Source of the DNA: Dechloromonas denitrificans
GTDB taxonomy: Bacteria; Pseudomonadota; Gammaproteobacteria; Burkholderiales; Rhodocyclaceae
Length of the DNA stretch: 64,000 nucleotides
NCBI RefSeq assembly: GCF_020510665.1
Contig: NZ_CP075187.1
Coordinates: forward strand, 3,231,001-3,295,000
Direction: 5' to 3'
In this document: positions 35,201 to 44,002 of the stretch, piece by piece
Layout of the letters: every line of letters starts with the position of its first letter
How positions within the stretch are numbered: position 1 is the stretch's first letter
Translations under genes and position numbers: made by a program
Notes under the pieces: generated by a model
The model's input: only the letters and a program-made list of their open reading frames with translations
What the model was told of the DNA's origin: nothing
Database searches by the model: none

Positions 35201-37230
35201 TGATCACCGATGCACGAGGGCAGATCATCGAAGTTAACGCGACGTTCAGCGAGCTGACCGGCTATGCGCGTGACGAAGCGATTGGCCAGACAGCCGATCT
35301 GCTCAAATCCGGCCACCACGACCCGGTGTTTTATCAGGAAATGTGGCAGACCATTCGCCAGGAAGGCTTCTGGCGCGGCGAGGTCTGGAACCGCAAGAAA
35401 ACCGGCGAAATTTTCGTCGAACAATTGACCATCTCGACCGTTCGCAACCGAAATGGCGAAATATCGCAATTTGTCGGCATTTTTTCCGACATCACGCTGA
35501 TCAAGGAACATCAGCGCCGTCTCGAACACCAAGCCCACTTCGATGCCCTGACCCAGCTCCCCAACCGGATGCTGCTCGGCGACCGCATGCAACTGGCGAT
35601 GGCCCAGACCGAGCGCAGCGGCAAGACGCTGGCCGTCTGCTATCTCGATCTCGACAATTTCAAACCGGTCAACGATGCCTACGGCCACGCCACCGGCGAC
35701 CGTCTGCTGATCGAGGTGGCGCAACGCCTGAAAATTTGTGTCCGGGCCGGCGATACGGTGTCCCGACTGGGCGGCGACGAATTCGTCCTGCTCCTGGCCG
35801 GCCTCGAAGATGTGCATGAATGCGACCACGCAATCGCCCGGATCATTGCCGCGCTGACCCAGCCGTTCATCATCAGCAATCATGCCGTCACGATATCGGC
35901 CAGTATCGGCGTCACGCTCTACCCGGAAGATGGCGCCGATTCGGACACTCTGCTGCGCCACGCCGACCAGGCGATGTACGCCGCCAAGCAGGCCGGCCGC
36001 AATCGCTACCACTTGTTCGACCCGGAAAATGACCGGCGTGCCCGTGTACGGCGTGATGAAATCGCCGCCATCTGCCAGGGCATGGTCAATAATGAATTCG
36101 TGCTGCACTACCAGCCCAAGGTAAACATGCGCGAAGGGCGTGTCGTTGGCGTCGAGGCCCTGATTCGCTGGCAGCATCCCGAACGCGGCCTGCTCGCGCC
36201 GGGCCAGTTCCTCCCCGCTATCGAAGGCAGCGAACTGGCCATCGAACTGGGCGACTGGGTAATCCAGGAAGCTTTGCGCCAGCTTGAACGCTGGCGCAAG
36301 CAATCGCTCGACATCAAAGTCAGTGTGAACATTGCCGGCAACCATTTGCAAAGCCCGAGCTTCGCCCGCCGCCTGAGCGAATTGCTCGCCGCACACCCCA
36401 ACATTCAGCCGCATCGGCTGGAACTTGAAGTCCTCGAAACGGCCGCGCTTGAAGACATCGGACATGCTGCCGAGCTTTTTGCCACCTGCCGACGCCTCGG
36501 TGTCAGCTTCTCGCTGGACGACTTTGGCACCGGCTACTCATCGCTGACTTACTTCCGGCGCCTGCCGGCCGATGTTCTCAAGATCGACCAGTCCTTCGTC
36601 CGCGACATGCTGGATGACCCTGATGATCTGGCCATCGTCGAAGGCGTCATCGGACTGACCAAGGCCTTTCAGCGCGAAGTGATCGCCGAAGGGGTAGAAA
36701 CCGTCGAACACGGCCTGGTTTTACTGCTGCTCGGTTGCGACCTGGCGCAAGGTTTCGGCATCGCCCGCCCGATGCCCGCCGAGCAACTCCCCGACTGGGT
36801 ACGTCAATTCCAGCCGGATGTCCTGTGGAGTTCCGCCACGGCATTTCGCTGGTCACGCGACGACTTACCGCTGCTGATCGCCGAAGTCGACCACAAGCGC
36901 TGGATACGTTCGCTGCACGTCTACCTGGCAAGTCCGAACGGCCCGCACACAGCGCCCCCCAAAGACCCATTTCATTGTCGCTTCGGGCGCTGGTTCTACA
37001 GCGAGGAAAGCAAGCGCTACGCTGCGGTCGACTGCTTTGCTTCGATCGAAAGCATCCACAACCGGATTCATGAACTCGGCCAGGCACTGATCGCCCTGCA
37101 CGATGCGCAGTCCAACGAAGGCAAGGACGAACTGCTGCTTGAACTTGACGCGGCCAGCGCACAATTTGTCGAGTACATCGAACAAATCCAGGCCGAAGTG
37201 CTGATCGGGGATCAGACCAGCAGACGATAG
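32224..37230 (+). CDS. Giant c-di-GMP enzyme: CBS x4, PAS/GAF repeats, GGDEF, EAL, CZB
   Basis: 1668 residues, no membrane helix seen. Order: four CBS modules (about 5-265); PAS (about 285-395); GAF (about 400-555); PAS (about 565-690); GAF (about 690-850) with a Cys cluster VCNCTPACEHC; two PAS (about 855-1105); GGDEF (about 1120-1280); EAL (about 1290-1540); C-terminal CZB zinc-binding domain (about 1550-1665). The cyclase motif RLGGDEF (about 1181-1187) is intact with an inhibitory RAGD site before it. The phosphodiesterase motifs VEALIRW, DDFGTGYSS and EGVET are intact, so both activities are possible. CZB is supported by HKRWIRSLH, HCRFGRWFY, and IHNRIHELG. AAGGA precedes the ATG. It is divergent from hoxK across a 264-bp gap. 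Confidence 0.93.
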   Translation: MPRIVDLITPHTAQVALHASLGEAAALMVELRISSVIVVDTDGVHGIVTEGDMMQAMRQHRTLDQAVREVMTAPVHTVPAEMDFRHAYREASQLGIRHLVVIDTDGKPLGIASETDFRHHLGPDFFRHLNDVDTLMERTFPRLPATTRLDDAISAMAAVRATCVVVVDGRKPLGIVTERDVVRLFLGANFNPELGSVMTQPVVTVEETSSLADAAERMVEHRIRHLVIVDRSGQVSGLLSEHTLMRPLELDLLDDAMAERMALMRSRDAAVEQSLRNERYQRALLDNFPFLVWLKDTESRFLTANRALADALELDSVNALIGKRDTDFSPAELADRYRADDAEVMQTRQQKTVLEPVIKHGLQIWHETFKAPVFGDNGTLLGTVGFAQDISARKRSDEAMLLRNATLAGLIRGEPLIGILELLILSIEAENPAWMCSILLAEKDGQHLYHGASPRLPDDYIAATGRIPVADGVGSCSTAAYRRQQTIVSNVHNDPLWQPCLHLAQLGGFSACWSDPIIGPQGELLGTFACYQKNPATPSEQDLNQLNQASQLAALVLTNQRNTDNLQESLETFRGIFDSISEAIFIQAEDGCFLDANLGAERLSGHTRDYLLGKHYSEFGATGLNDPEVMKAQVSEAFAGRPRLLEFWGQNAAGKIFPVEAHLHAGTYFGRKALIISIQDISERKNAKLRLDIEHDLALALAAGMAREEVLATILHAALRFPELDSGGIYWRQPNGRYHLFAHEGLSPEFIAQVGEIAGDSPQAGIVQDGKPVCNCTPACEHCNNTELINSPLMQDEGLRCLVILPIAVAGQPVACLNLAGHRTRQITHATLLALETLAGNFSQTLSRLQAQEEAQRLQQNLNGLFDTLADYIFIFDMQGHILHYNRSVAENLGYGPDALRGQPVTAVHPAKAHEMAGKMVEEMISGTRSTCTLPILHVDGHEIMVETRITQGYWNSQPALFGISQNISERLAAEERQKLAASVFDNAHEGIMITDARGQIIEVNATFSELTGYARDEAIGQTADLLKSGHHDPVFYQEMWQTIRQEGFWRGEVWNRKKTGEIFVEQLTISTVRNRNGEISQFVGIFSDITLIKEHQRRLEHQAHFDALTQLPNRMLLGDRMQLAMAQTERSGKTLAVCYLDLDNFKPVNDAYGHATGDRLLIEVAQRLKICVRAGDTVSRLGGDEFVLLLAGLEDVHECDHAIARIIAALTQPFIISNHAVTISASIGVTLYPEDGADSDTLLRHADQAMYAAKQAGRNRYHLFDPENDRRARVRRDEIAAICQGMVNNEFVLHYQPKVNMREGRVVGVEALIRWQHPERGLLAPGQFLPAIEGSELAIELGDWVIQEALRQLERWRKQSLDIKVSVNIAGNHLQSPSFARRLSELLAAHPNIQPHRLELEVLETAALEDIGHAAELFATCRRLGVSFSLDDFGTGYSSLTYFRRLPADVLKIDQSFVRDMLDDPDDLAIVEGVIGLTKAFQREVIAEGVETVEHGLVLLLLGCDLAQGFGIARPMPAEQLPDWVRQFQPDVLWSSATAFRWSRDDLPLLIAEVDHKRWIRSLHVYLASPNGPHTAPPKDPFHCRFGRWFYSEESKRYAAVDCFASIESIHNRIHELGQALIALHDAQSNEGKDELLLELDAASAQFVEYIEQIQAEVLIGDQTSRR

Positions 37231-37322
37231 GCGGGTGTATTCGGTGCAGCAACCGCGGCGCCGGATAACGAGCCGGTCATCGCCAGCCAGCAAAGAGCCC
37301 CCGTTTTTCTTGCCCTTTTTGT

Positions 37323-37364
37323 TTGATGATCATCAATCTGTCGGTACACTGGCGCGTTCATAAT
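37323..37364 (+). promoter_or_regulatory. FNR/Anr-type class II promoter of the ccm operon
   Basis: TTGAT-GATC-ATCAA (37323-37336) is a perfect FNR consensus. CATAAT (37359-37364) is a good -10 element placed so that the FNR site centres at about -41.5 from a start near 37371, the standard activating geometry. The ccmA ATG follows at 37397. This predicts cytochrome c maturation genes switched on when oxygen is low. Confidence 0.85.
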
Positions 37365-37396
37365 TTGCGCCTGAATTCTTTCGGTTTTTCCCCTTG

Positions 37397-38005
37397 ATGC
37401 TTGAAGCAGACAACCTCGAATGCGTACGTGGCGAACGCCGCCTGTTCTCAGGCGTCGGGTTTCGTCTGGAGGCCGGCGAATTGCTTTATCTGCAAGGCAA
37501 AAACGGGGCCGGCAAGACCAGTCTGCTGCGCATGCTGATCGGCCTGTTGCCGCCGGAAGCCGGGGAAATCCGCTGGCAGGGCAAGCCGATCGGCAGTGAC
37601 GATTTTCGTGCCGACCTCTGCTACCTCGGCCACCTGAACGCCATCAAGGAAGAATTGACGCCGCTAGAAAACCTGCTCGCGGCAGCACGCCTGGCCGACA
37701 CCTTGTTGTCCGAAGACGATGCCCTCGACGCGCTGGAACAAGTCGGCCTGGCCGGACGCGAAGACCTCGCCTGCAAATATCTTTCGCAAGGCCAGAAACG
37801 TCGGGTCGCACTGGCTCGCCTGGTCACCGAAAAACGCCCCCTGTGGATTCTCGACGAGCCCTTTGTGGCGCTCGATGTTGCTGCGGTCGACTGGCTGGCC
37901 GGCATCATTTCCGGCCACCTCCAGCGCGGCGGACTGGCGGTCATGACAACGCACCAGCTGGTTAGCATTCCGGCCGGGCAGGTTCGCGAATTGCGCCTCG
38001 GTTAA
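37397..38005 (+). CDS. ccmA: Haem-exporter ATP-binding protein CcmA
   Basis: 202-residue ABC ATPase: Walker A GKNGAGKTSLL, signature YLSQGQKRRVALARL, Walker B LWILDEPFVALD. With CcmB, CcmC and CcmD it releases holo-CcmE in System I cytochrome c biogenesis. The ATG at 37397 is preceded by an in-frame TTG. First gene of the ccmABCDEFGHI-napF unit. Confidence 0.96.
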   Translation: MLEADNLECVRGERRLFSGVGFRLEAGELLYLQGKNGAGKTSLLRMLIGLLPPEAGEIRWQGKPIGSDDFRADLCYLGHLNAIKEELTPLENLLAAARLADTLLSEDDALDALEQVGLAGREDLACKYLSQGQKRRVALARLVTEKRPLWILDEPFVALDVAAVDWLAGIISGHLQRGGLAVMTTHQLVSIPAGQVRELRLG

Positions 38006-38015
38006 TGGACTGCTG

Positions 38016-38684
38016 ATGCTGAAGATCGTTACTGCGGTGATTGGCCGCGATCTCAAACTGGCCATGCGGCGACAGGCGGACATCGTTTCGGCCCTGTTCT
38101 TCTTCGTCATCGTCGTCAGCCTGTTCCCGCTCGGGGTTGGCCCCGAGCCCGACCTGTTGCGCAAGCTCGCGCCCGGCGTGTTGTGGGTTGCTGCGCTGCT
38201 CGCCACGATGCTGTCGCTGCCGCGCCTGTTCGCCGACGACCACCGCGACGGCACGCTTGAACAACTGGCGCTGGCCCCACATCCGCTCGGGTTGGTCGTG
38301 ACCGGCAAAGTGATCGCTCACTGGCTGGTTTCCGGCCTGCCGCTAGCGCTGATCGCCCCCGTCCTCGGTATCCAGTTTGACCTCTCCGGCGATGCGCTCA
38401 TCGTCCTGACCGGCGCCATCCTGCTGGGCACGCCTGCCTTGTCCGGCATCGGGGCAATCGGCGCAGCACTGACCCTCGGTTTGCGCGGTGGCGGCGTCCT
38501 GCTTTCCCTGCTTGTCCTCCCGCTCTACATTCCAGTGCTAATATTCGGCGCGGGCGCAGTGGACGCTACGGTGACCGGACTCGGGGGAGAAGGTCACCTG
38601 TCCCTGCTCGCCGCCCTTACTTTTGCGTCACTCGGCTTCGCCCCCTGGGCAACAGCCGCTGCCTTGAAGATCGCCCTCGAATGA
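38016..38684 (+). CDS. ccmB: Haem-exporter membrane protein CcmB
   Basis: 222 residues with six hydrophobic helices and the CcmB features RDLKLAMRRQADIVSALFFF, FADDHRDGTLEQLALAPHPL and the late LPLYIPVLIFGAGAV. Membrane partner of CcmA. Starts 10 nt after ccmA and overlaps ccmC by four bases. Confidence 0.96.
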   Translation: MLKIVTAVIGRDLKLAMRRQADIVSALFFFVIVVSLFPLGVGPEPDLLRKLAPGVLWVAALLATMLSLPRLFADDHRDGTLEQLALAPHPLGLVVTGKVIAHWLVSGLPLALIAPVLGIQFDLSGDALIVLTGAILLGTPALSGIGAIGAALTLGLRGGGVLLSLLVLPLYIPVLIFGAGAVDATVTGLGGEGHLSLLAALTFASLGFAPWATAAALKIALE

Positions 38685-39427
38685 AAGATCGCTTCAATCT
38701 CTATCGTTTTGCCTCACCGGCCACTTTTTATCCGCTGGCCGGGGCATTGATTCCCTGGTTCATCGCCGTTTCAGTCGTCTTCGGGCTGGCCGGGCTATGG
38801 CTTGGCATGCTCGTCGCACCGACCGACTTCCAGCAAGGCGAAGGCTACCGGATCATTTTCATCCACGTCCCGGCCTCCTGGATGTCGATGTTCATCTACC
38901 TGGTGATGGCCTTCTGGGCGGCTATCGGGCTGGCCTTCAACACCCGCCTGTCGGGCATGATGGCCCAGGCACTGGCGCCGACCGGGGCGCTGATGGCCTT
39001 TCTCTCGCTATGGACCGGCGCGCTTTGGGGCAAGCCGATGTGGGGCGCCTGGTGGGTCTGGGATGCGCGCCTGACCTCCGAATTGATCCTGCTCTTCCTT
39101 TATATCGGTTACATGGCGTTGACCGCGGCAATCGACGACCAGCGCCGGGCCGACAAGGCCGGCGGCCTGTTGCTGCTGGTTGGCGTGGTCAATATCCCGA
39201 TCATCTATTTCTCGGTCAAATGGTGGAACACGCTGCACCAGGGATCGAGTATCAACATGACCAAGTCGTCGATGGCTGAAACCATGCTCTGGGGCATGCT
39301 GCTGATGGCCCTGTGTTTCTGGATGTATTCGATTGCCGTCGCGCTGATGCGTGTCCGGACCATCATGCTCGAACGCGAGCGCCATACCGACTGGGTCAAG
39401 GCGGCGTTGGCCGGAGACGAAAAATGA
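38681..39427 (+). CDS. ccmC: Haem-handling membrane protein CcmC
   Basis: 248 residues, six helices. The tryptophan-rich haem motif WGAWWVWDARLTSELILLFLYIGY and the flanking His residues (FIHVPASWMS, WWNTLHQGSS) are visible. CcmC passes haem to CcmE. Four-base overlaps at both ends (ATGA). Confidence 0.97.
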   Translation: MKDRFNLYRFASPATFYPLAGALIPWFIAVSVVFGLAGLWLGMLVAPTDFQQGEGYRIIFIHVPASWMSMFIYLVMAFWAAIGLAFNTRLSGMMAQALAPTGALMAFLSLWTGALWGKPMWGAWWVWDARLTSELILLFLYIGYMALTAAIDDQRRADKAGGLLLLVGVVNIPIIYFSVKWWNTLHQGSSINMTKSSMAETMLWGMLLMALCFWMYSIAVALMRVRTIMLERERHTDWVKAALAGDEK

Positions 39428-39612
39428 TCTACTGGAACAGTTTCTCCGACTTCATTGCCATGGGCGGCTACGGCTTTTACGTCTGGGGCTCCTTCGGCCT
39501 GACCGCTGCCATCATGGCCATTGAACCGATTGCCGTCGTACGCCATCGAAAGAACACCATTGCTCGCCTCAAGCGCCAGTTGCGCGCCGAATCTAGGAAC
39601 ATCGCCTCATGA
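39424..39612 (+). CDS. ccmD: Haem-exporter accessory protein CcmD
   Basis: 62 residues. The conserved N-terminus [25 protein letters not shown] contains a single membrane helix, followed by a basic tail [17 protein letters not shown]. CcmD links CcmC/CcmE with CcmAB. The ATG overlaps the ccmC stop and the stop overlaps ccmE; its small size and overlaps make it easy to miss. Confidence 0.93.
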   Translation: MIYWNSFSDFIAMGGYGFYVWGSFGLTAAIMAIEPIAVVRHRKNTIARLKRQLRAESRNIAS

Positions 39613-40097
39613 AATCCCGTCACAAGAAACTCGCCCTGATCGGCGGTGCCCTGGCCATCATCGGCATCATCGCCGCGCTGGTCCTGAACGCGCTGAACAG
39701 CAACATCGCGCTCTACATTTCGCCGACCGATGTCGCCGCTGGCAAGGCGCCGCAGGGCAAGGTCTTCCGTATCGGCGGGCTGGTCAAGGAGGGCAGCATC
39801 AAGCGTCAGGCCGATGGTGTGACGATCGCCTTCATCATGACCGACACCGAAAAGGACATCACGGTGAACTACAAGGGCATCCTTCCCGACCTGTTCAAGG
39901 AAGGCAAAGGTGCTGTCGCCCAGGGCAAGATGACCACCGAGGGTGTCTTTGTGGCCAATGAAGTGCTGGCCAAGCACGATGAAAACTACATGCCGCCGGA
40001 AGCCGCCAAGGCAGTCAATGACGCCGGCAACCGCGCTGCCGATAAAAAGGCGTCCGAAACAACCGGTGCACCGGCAAAAACAGGAACGGGTTACTGA
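39609..40097 (+). CDS. ccmE: Periplasmic haem chaperone CcmE
   Basis: 162 residues with one N-terminal signal anchor ([19 protein letters not shown]). The beta-barrel domain carries [25 protein letters not shown], and [13 protein letters not shown]. The His in HDENY binds haem covalently and the Tyr coordinates it. Carries haem from CcmC to the CcmF-H ligase. Confidence 0.97.
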   Translation: MKSRHKKLALIGGALAIIGIIAALVLNALNSNIALYISPTDVAAGKAPQGKVFRIGGLVKEGSIKRQADGVTIAFIMTDTEKDITVNYKGILPDLFKEGKGAVAQGKMTTEGVFVANEVLAKHDENYMPPEAAKAVNDAGNRAADKKASETTGAPAKTGTGY

Positions 40098-40099
40098 GC

Positions 40100-42094
40100 A
40101 TGATTCCAGAAATCGGTAATTTCGCGCTGATCCTCGCGGCGCTCGTCGCCCTGATTCTCGGCATCCTGCCGCTGGTCGGCGCCCACCAGAACCGCATGAC
40201 CTGGGTGGCCGTCGCCCGCCCGGCCACCTCGGCACTGGCCCTGCTCGTCACCTTCTCCTTCGCCTGCCTGATGCAGGCCTTCATCACCAACGACTTTTCC
40301 GTGGTCTACGTTGCCCAGCACTCGAATTCGCTGCTACCGCTGCAATATCGCGTTGCTGCCGTCTGGGGCGGCCACGAAGGCTCCCTGTTGCTGTGGATGC
40401 TGATGCTCGCCTGGTGGGCCTTTGCCGTTCGCCTGCTGTCGGCCCAGTTGCCGGAAACCATGGTAGCTCGCGTGCTCGGCACCCTCGGCCTGGTTTCGTT
40501 CGGTTTCCTGCTGTTCATCCTGATCACCTCGAATCCGTTCGACCGCCTACTGCCGGGCGCTGCGGAAGGACGCGACCTGAACCCGCTGCTGCAGGATTTC
40601 GGTCTGGTCATCCATCCGCCGCTGCTCTACATGGGTTACGTCGGCTTCTCGGTCGCTTTCGCCTTTGCCATCGCCGCACTGCTTTCCGGCCAGCTCGACG
40701 CCGCCTGGGCACGCTGGTCGCGCCCCTGGACGACCGCCGCCTGGTGTTTCCTGACCCTCGGTATCGCCATGGGTTCGTGGTGGGCTTATTACGAACTGGG
40801 CTGGGGCGGCTGGTGGTTCTGGGATCCGGTCGAAAACGCCTCGTTCATGCCGTGGCTGGTCGGTACCGCCCTGGTGCACTCGCTGGCGGTCACCGAAAAA
40901 CGCGGCAGCTTCAAGAACTGGACGGTGCTGCTGGCGATCTCAGCCTTCTCGCTGTCGCTTCTTGGCACCTTCCTGGTCCGTTCCGGCGTGCTGACTTCGG
41001 TGCATGCTTTTGCGACCGATCCGCGACGCGGCATTTTCATCCTGATTTTCCTCGTCGCCGTGATCGGATCGTCCCTCGCCCTGTTCGCCTGGCGCGCCCC
41101 GAAGGTCGGACTGGGCGGACGTTTTGGCCTGGTTTCGCGTGAATCGCTGCTGCTCACCAACAACGTGCTGCTCGCCGTCGCCTGCGCCACCGTGCTGCTC
41201 GGCACGCTCTACCCGCTGCTGATCGATGCGCTCGGTGTTGGCAAAATTTCGGTCGGCCCACCGTATTTCAATGCGGTCTTCGTCCCGGTCATGACGCCAT
41301 TGCTCTTCCTGATGGGCATCGGCCCCTTCGCCCGCTGGAAGGAAGCCTCCGTCCCGGAAATCATCCGCACCGTACGCTGGGCCTTCCTCGCCGCCGTCGT
41401 CGTCGCCATTGCCCTACCGCTGGTTTATGGCCAGTGGAGCGCGTTGACCGCGCTGGGCCTGCTGCTTGCTGCCTGGATCACCTTTACCGCCGGGCTCAAT
41501 TTCGCCCAGCGCGTCCAGCATACCCGCGGCCAGCAGAGCTTCCTGGCGGCATCGTTCAAGCAGCCACGCAGCTTCTTCGGCATGCATTTGGCCCACCTTG
41601 GGATCGCCGTCTTTGTTGTCGGCGTCACCATGGTCAGCAGCTTCCAGGATGAAAAAGACGTCAAGATGGAAGCCGGTGACACAGTCCAGGTGGCTGGTTA
41701 CAGCTTTACCTTCAACGGCGTGAAGGCGGTTGAAGGTCCGAATTATGTTGCCGCGCAGGGCGACTTCGATCTTGCGGTCGACGGTCGTTTCCAGCGCAAA
41801 ATGAATCCTGAAAAGCGCAATTACCATTCGTCCCAAATGCCGATGACCGAAGCCTCGATCGATGCCGGCTTCCTGCGCGACGTCTATGTTTCGCTCGGCG
41901 AACCGATCGACCGCGACAAGCCGGAAGGTGCCTGGGCCGTTCGCGTTTATTACAAACCCTTTGTCGACTGGATCTGGGGTGGCTGTGTGCTGATGGCACT
42001 CGGTGGCCTGCTGGCCATGCTCGACCGCCGTTACCGCGCCAAATCGCGTGTGGCATCTCCCGCTCAAACTCCGGCAGGAACTCAACAAGCATGA
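40100..42094 (+). CDS. ccmF: Cytochrome c haem lyase subunit CcmF
   Basis: 664 residues, about a dozen or more membrane helices. The WWD haem domain GWGGWWFWDPVENASFMPWL and the conserved histidines (VYVAQHSNS, WGGHEGS, VIHPPLLYMGY, LVHSLAV) are present. CcmF attaches haem to apocytochromes with CcmH/CcmI. Starts 2 nt after ccmE and overlaps ccmG. Confidence 0.97.
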   Translation: MIPEIGNFALILAALVALILGILPLVGAHQNRMTWVAVARPATSALALLVTFSFACLMQAFITNDFSVVYVAQHSNSLLPLQYRVAAVWGGHEGSLLLWMLMLAWWAFAVRLLSAQLPETMVARVLGTLGLVSFGFLLFILITSNPFDRLLPGAAEGRDLNPLLQDFGLVIHPPLLYMGYVGFSVAFAFAIAALLSGQLDAAWARWSRPWTTAAWCFLTLGIAMGSWWAYYELGWGGWWFWDPVENASFMPWLVGTALVHSLAVTEKRGSFKNWTVLLAISAFSLSLLGTFLVRSGVLTSVHAFATDPRRGIFILIFLVAVIGSSLALFAWRAPKVGLGGRFGLVSRESLLLTNNVLLAVACATVLLGTLYPLLIDALGVGKISVGPPYFNAVFVPVMTPLLFLMGIGPFARWKEASVPEIIRTVRWAFLAAVVVAIALPLVYGQWSALTALGLLLAAWITFTAGLNFAQRVQHTRGQQSFLAASFKQPRSFFGMHLAHLGIAVFVVGVTMVSSFQDEKDVKMEAGDTVQVAGYSFTFNGVKAVEGPNYVAAQGDFDLAVDGRFQRKMNPEKRNYHSSQMPMTEASIDAGFLRDVYVSLGEPIDRDKPEGAWAVRVYYKPFVDWIWGGCVLMALGGLLAMLDRRYRAKSRVASPAQTPAGTQQA

Positions 42095-42675
42095 ACCGTT
42101 ATTTCTGGATTCTCGGCGGCTTTGCCGCCCTCGTCGCCCTGCTCGCCGTCGGTCTGGGGCTCAACCCGCGCGATGTGCCATCGCCGCTGGTCGGCAAGCC
42201 GGCCCCGACATTCAGCCTGAATGTGCTGGCCAAGCCCGAAACAACGCTCAGCCCGAAAGACATGCAAGGCAAGGTCTGGCTGCTCAACGTCTGGGCCTCG
42301 TGGTGCGTTTCCTGCCGGGCCGAACATCCGATCCTGGTTGAATTCTCGAAAAAAGTGGACGTGCCGCTGATCGGCCTGAACTACAAGGAAGTTCGCGGCG
42401 ATGGCGGTTTCGACATGAGCAAGATGCCAGCCGAGGAAGAGAAAAAACTCGCCTTCCAGCGGGCCAATAAATGGCTGGCCGACCACGGTGACCCGTACAA
42501 GCTGACGGTCATGGACCTCGACGGCCGCGTCGGCATCGACTACGGCGTTTATGGCGTGCCGGAAACCTACGTCATCGACAAGGCGGGCGTCATCCGCATG
42601 AAACACACCGGCCCGATCACGCCTGAAATCCTCGGCAAGAAAATCATGCCACTGCTTGCCGAGTTGAATAAATGA
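42091..42675 (+). CDS. ccmG: Periplasmic thiol reductase CcmG/DsbE
   Basis: 194 residues with an N-terminal membrane anchor and a thioredoxin fold. The redox motif WASWCVSCRAEHP and the cis-Pro region GVPETYVID are seen, with the insert NYKEVRGDGG typical of CcmG. Keeps the apocytochrome CxxCH thiols reduced for haem attachment. Confidence 0.96.
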   Translation: MNRYFWILGGFAALVALLAVGLGLNPRDVPSPLVGKPAPTFSLNVLAKPETTLSPKDMQGKVWLLNVWASWCVSCRAEHPILVEFSKKVDVPLIGLNYKEVRGDGGFDMSKMPAEEEKKLAFQRANKWLADHGDPYKLTVMDLDGRVGIDYGVYGVPETYVIDKAGVIRMKHTGPITPEILGKKIMPLLAELNK

Positions 42676-43160
42676 ACTTCCGCGCCCTGATTGCTGCTTT
42701 CGTTTTTGCCCATTTCATCGGGTCGACCGCCGCCCTTGCCTCGGCAGCCAATGAAGCTGCACTGGCCGCCGATCCGGTTGCCGAAAAGCGTCTGCAAAAA
42801 CTTTCCGAAGAACTCCGCTGCCTGGTCTGCCAAAACCAGACCATCGCCGACTCCAATGCCGAGCTGGCACAGGATCTGCGCCGCGAAGTTCGCAGCATGA
42901 TCAAGGATGGCAAGTCGGATAAGGAAATTGTCGACTTCATGGTCACCCGCTACGGTGATTTCGTCCTCTACCGCCCGCCAGTCAAGGGGATTACGCTGTT
43001 GCTCTGGGGCGGCCCGATTGCCCTGATGCTGTTCGGCATCCTGGCATTGCGCAACTATCTGCGCCGCCGTGCCAGCCGGATTAACGCCGAGGACAAGCCG
43101 CTGTCGGCTGCTGAAGCCAGCCGCGCCGAGGCGCTGCTCAAGGAAATCGATCAAAAATGA
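42672..43160 (+). CDS. ccmH: Cytochrome c biogenesis protein CcmH (CcmL-type)
   Basis: 162 residues with a signal peptide (ending SAALASA-like region), the redox motif LRCLVCQNQTIADSNAELAQDLR, and a C-terminal membrane helix (LLLWGGPIALMLFGILAL). This is the short CcmH type; the TPR part is encoded separately as ccmI. Resolves mixed disulfides with the apocytochrome. Confidence 0.95.
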   Translation: MNFRALIAAFVFAHFIGSTAALASAANEAALAADPVAEKRLQKLSEELRCLVCQNQTIADSNAELAQDLRREVRSMIKDGKSDKEIVDFMVTRYGDFVLYRPPVKGITLLLWGGPIALMLFGILALRNYLRRRASRINAEDKPLSAAEASRAEALLKEIDQK

Positions 43161-43999
43161 CCCAGTTCGCCATTTTCGCCACACTGCTCATCGCCGTTGT
43201 TGCGGCCTTCGTCCTGCCGCCCCTGTGGCTCGGCCTGCGCGCACCGAAATCGACCGAGAGCGAACGCAAGGCGCTCAACCTCAACATTTTCCGGGATCAA
43301 CTGGCCGAGCTCGAACGGGAAAAAACCGAAGGCACGCTATCGGCCAGCGATTTTGACCAGGCTCACCGCGAATTGCAGCGCCGCTTGCTGGAAGAAGTCG
43401 CCCCTGCCGATCTGCCGACACCGCAAACCAGCCACGCTCCCAGCCGCAAGCTGGCGATTGCCATCCTGGTGCTGCTGCCCATTCTGTCCCTTGCGGGCTA
43501 CGGCATTCTCGGCAACACCAAGGCACTCGATCCGACCCAGACTGTCGCCCAGCCGCCGATGACACCGGAACAGATCAACGCCATGGTCGGCAAGCTGGCC
43601 GAGCGGATGCAGGCCAATCCGGGTGACCTGAAAGGCTGGCTGATGCTGGCCCGCTCCTACAAGACGATGGGACGCTACGACGAAGCCGTACAGGCTTTCA
43701 GCAAGGCTGAAACACTGGTCAACGAAGATCCGGATTTGCTCGCCAACTATGCTGAAACCGTCGCCATGGCCAACGGCAAGGGACTCAAGGGCAAACCGCT
43801 AGAACTCGTCCAGCGCGCCCTGAAGCTCGACCCCAAGCATGCGCACTCACTGTTCCTGGCCGGTGCCGCCGCCATGGAAGCCGGTGAAAACAAGAAAGGC
43901 ATCGCTTACTGGGAACAGTTGCTGCCGCAAGTCGAGCCGGGTTCTGAAATCGACCAGATGCTGCGGAGCGGGATCGACAAGATGAAGCAAGGCAAGTAA
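43157..43999 (+). CDS. ccmI: Cytochrome c biogenesis protein CcmI/CycH
   Basis: 280 residues. Two membrane helices (about 1-22 and 95-115) flank a cytoplasmic loop with the CcmI sequence LNIFRDQLAELEREKTEGTLS. The periplasmic part carries TPR repeats (LKGWLMLARSYKTMGRYDEAVQAFSKAE). It presents apocytochrome C-termini to the lyase. Overlaps ccmH by four bases. Confidence 0.94.
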   Translation: MTQFAIFATLLIAVVAAFVLPPLWLGLRAPKSTESERKALNLNIFRDQLAELEREKTEGTLSASDFDQAHRELQRRLLEEVAPADLPTPQTSHAPSRKLAIAILVLLPILSLAGYGILGNTKALDPTQTVAQPPMTPEQINAMVGKLAERMQANPGDLKGWLMLARSYKTMGRYDEAVQAFSKAETLVNEDPDLLANYAETVAMANGKGLKGKPLELVQRALKLDPKHAHSLFLAGAAAMEAGENKKGIAYWEQLLPQVEPGSEIDQMLRSGIDKMKQGK

Positions 44000-44002
44000 G
44001 TC

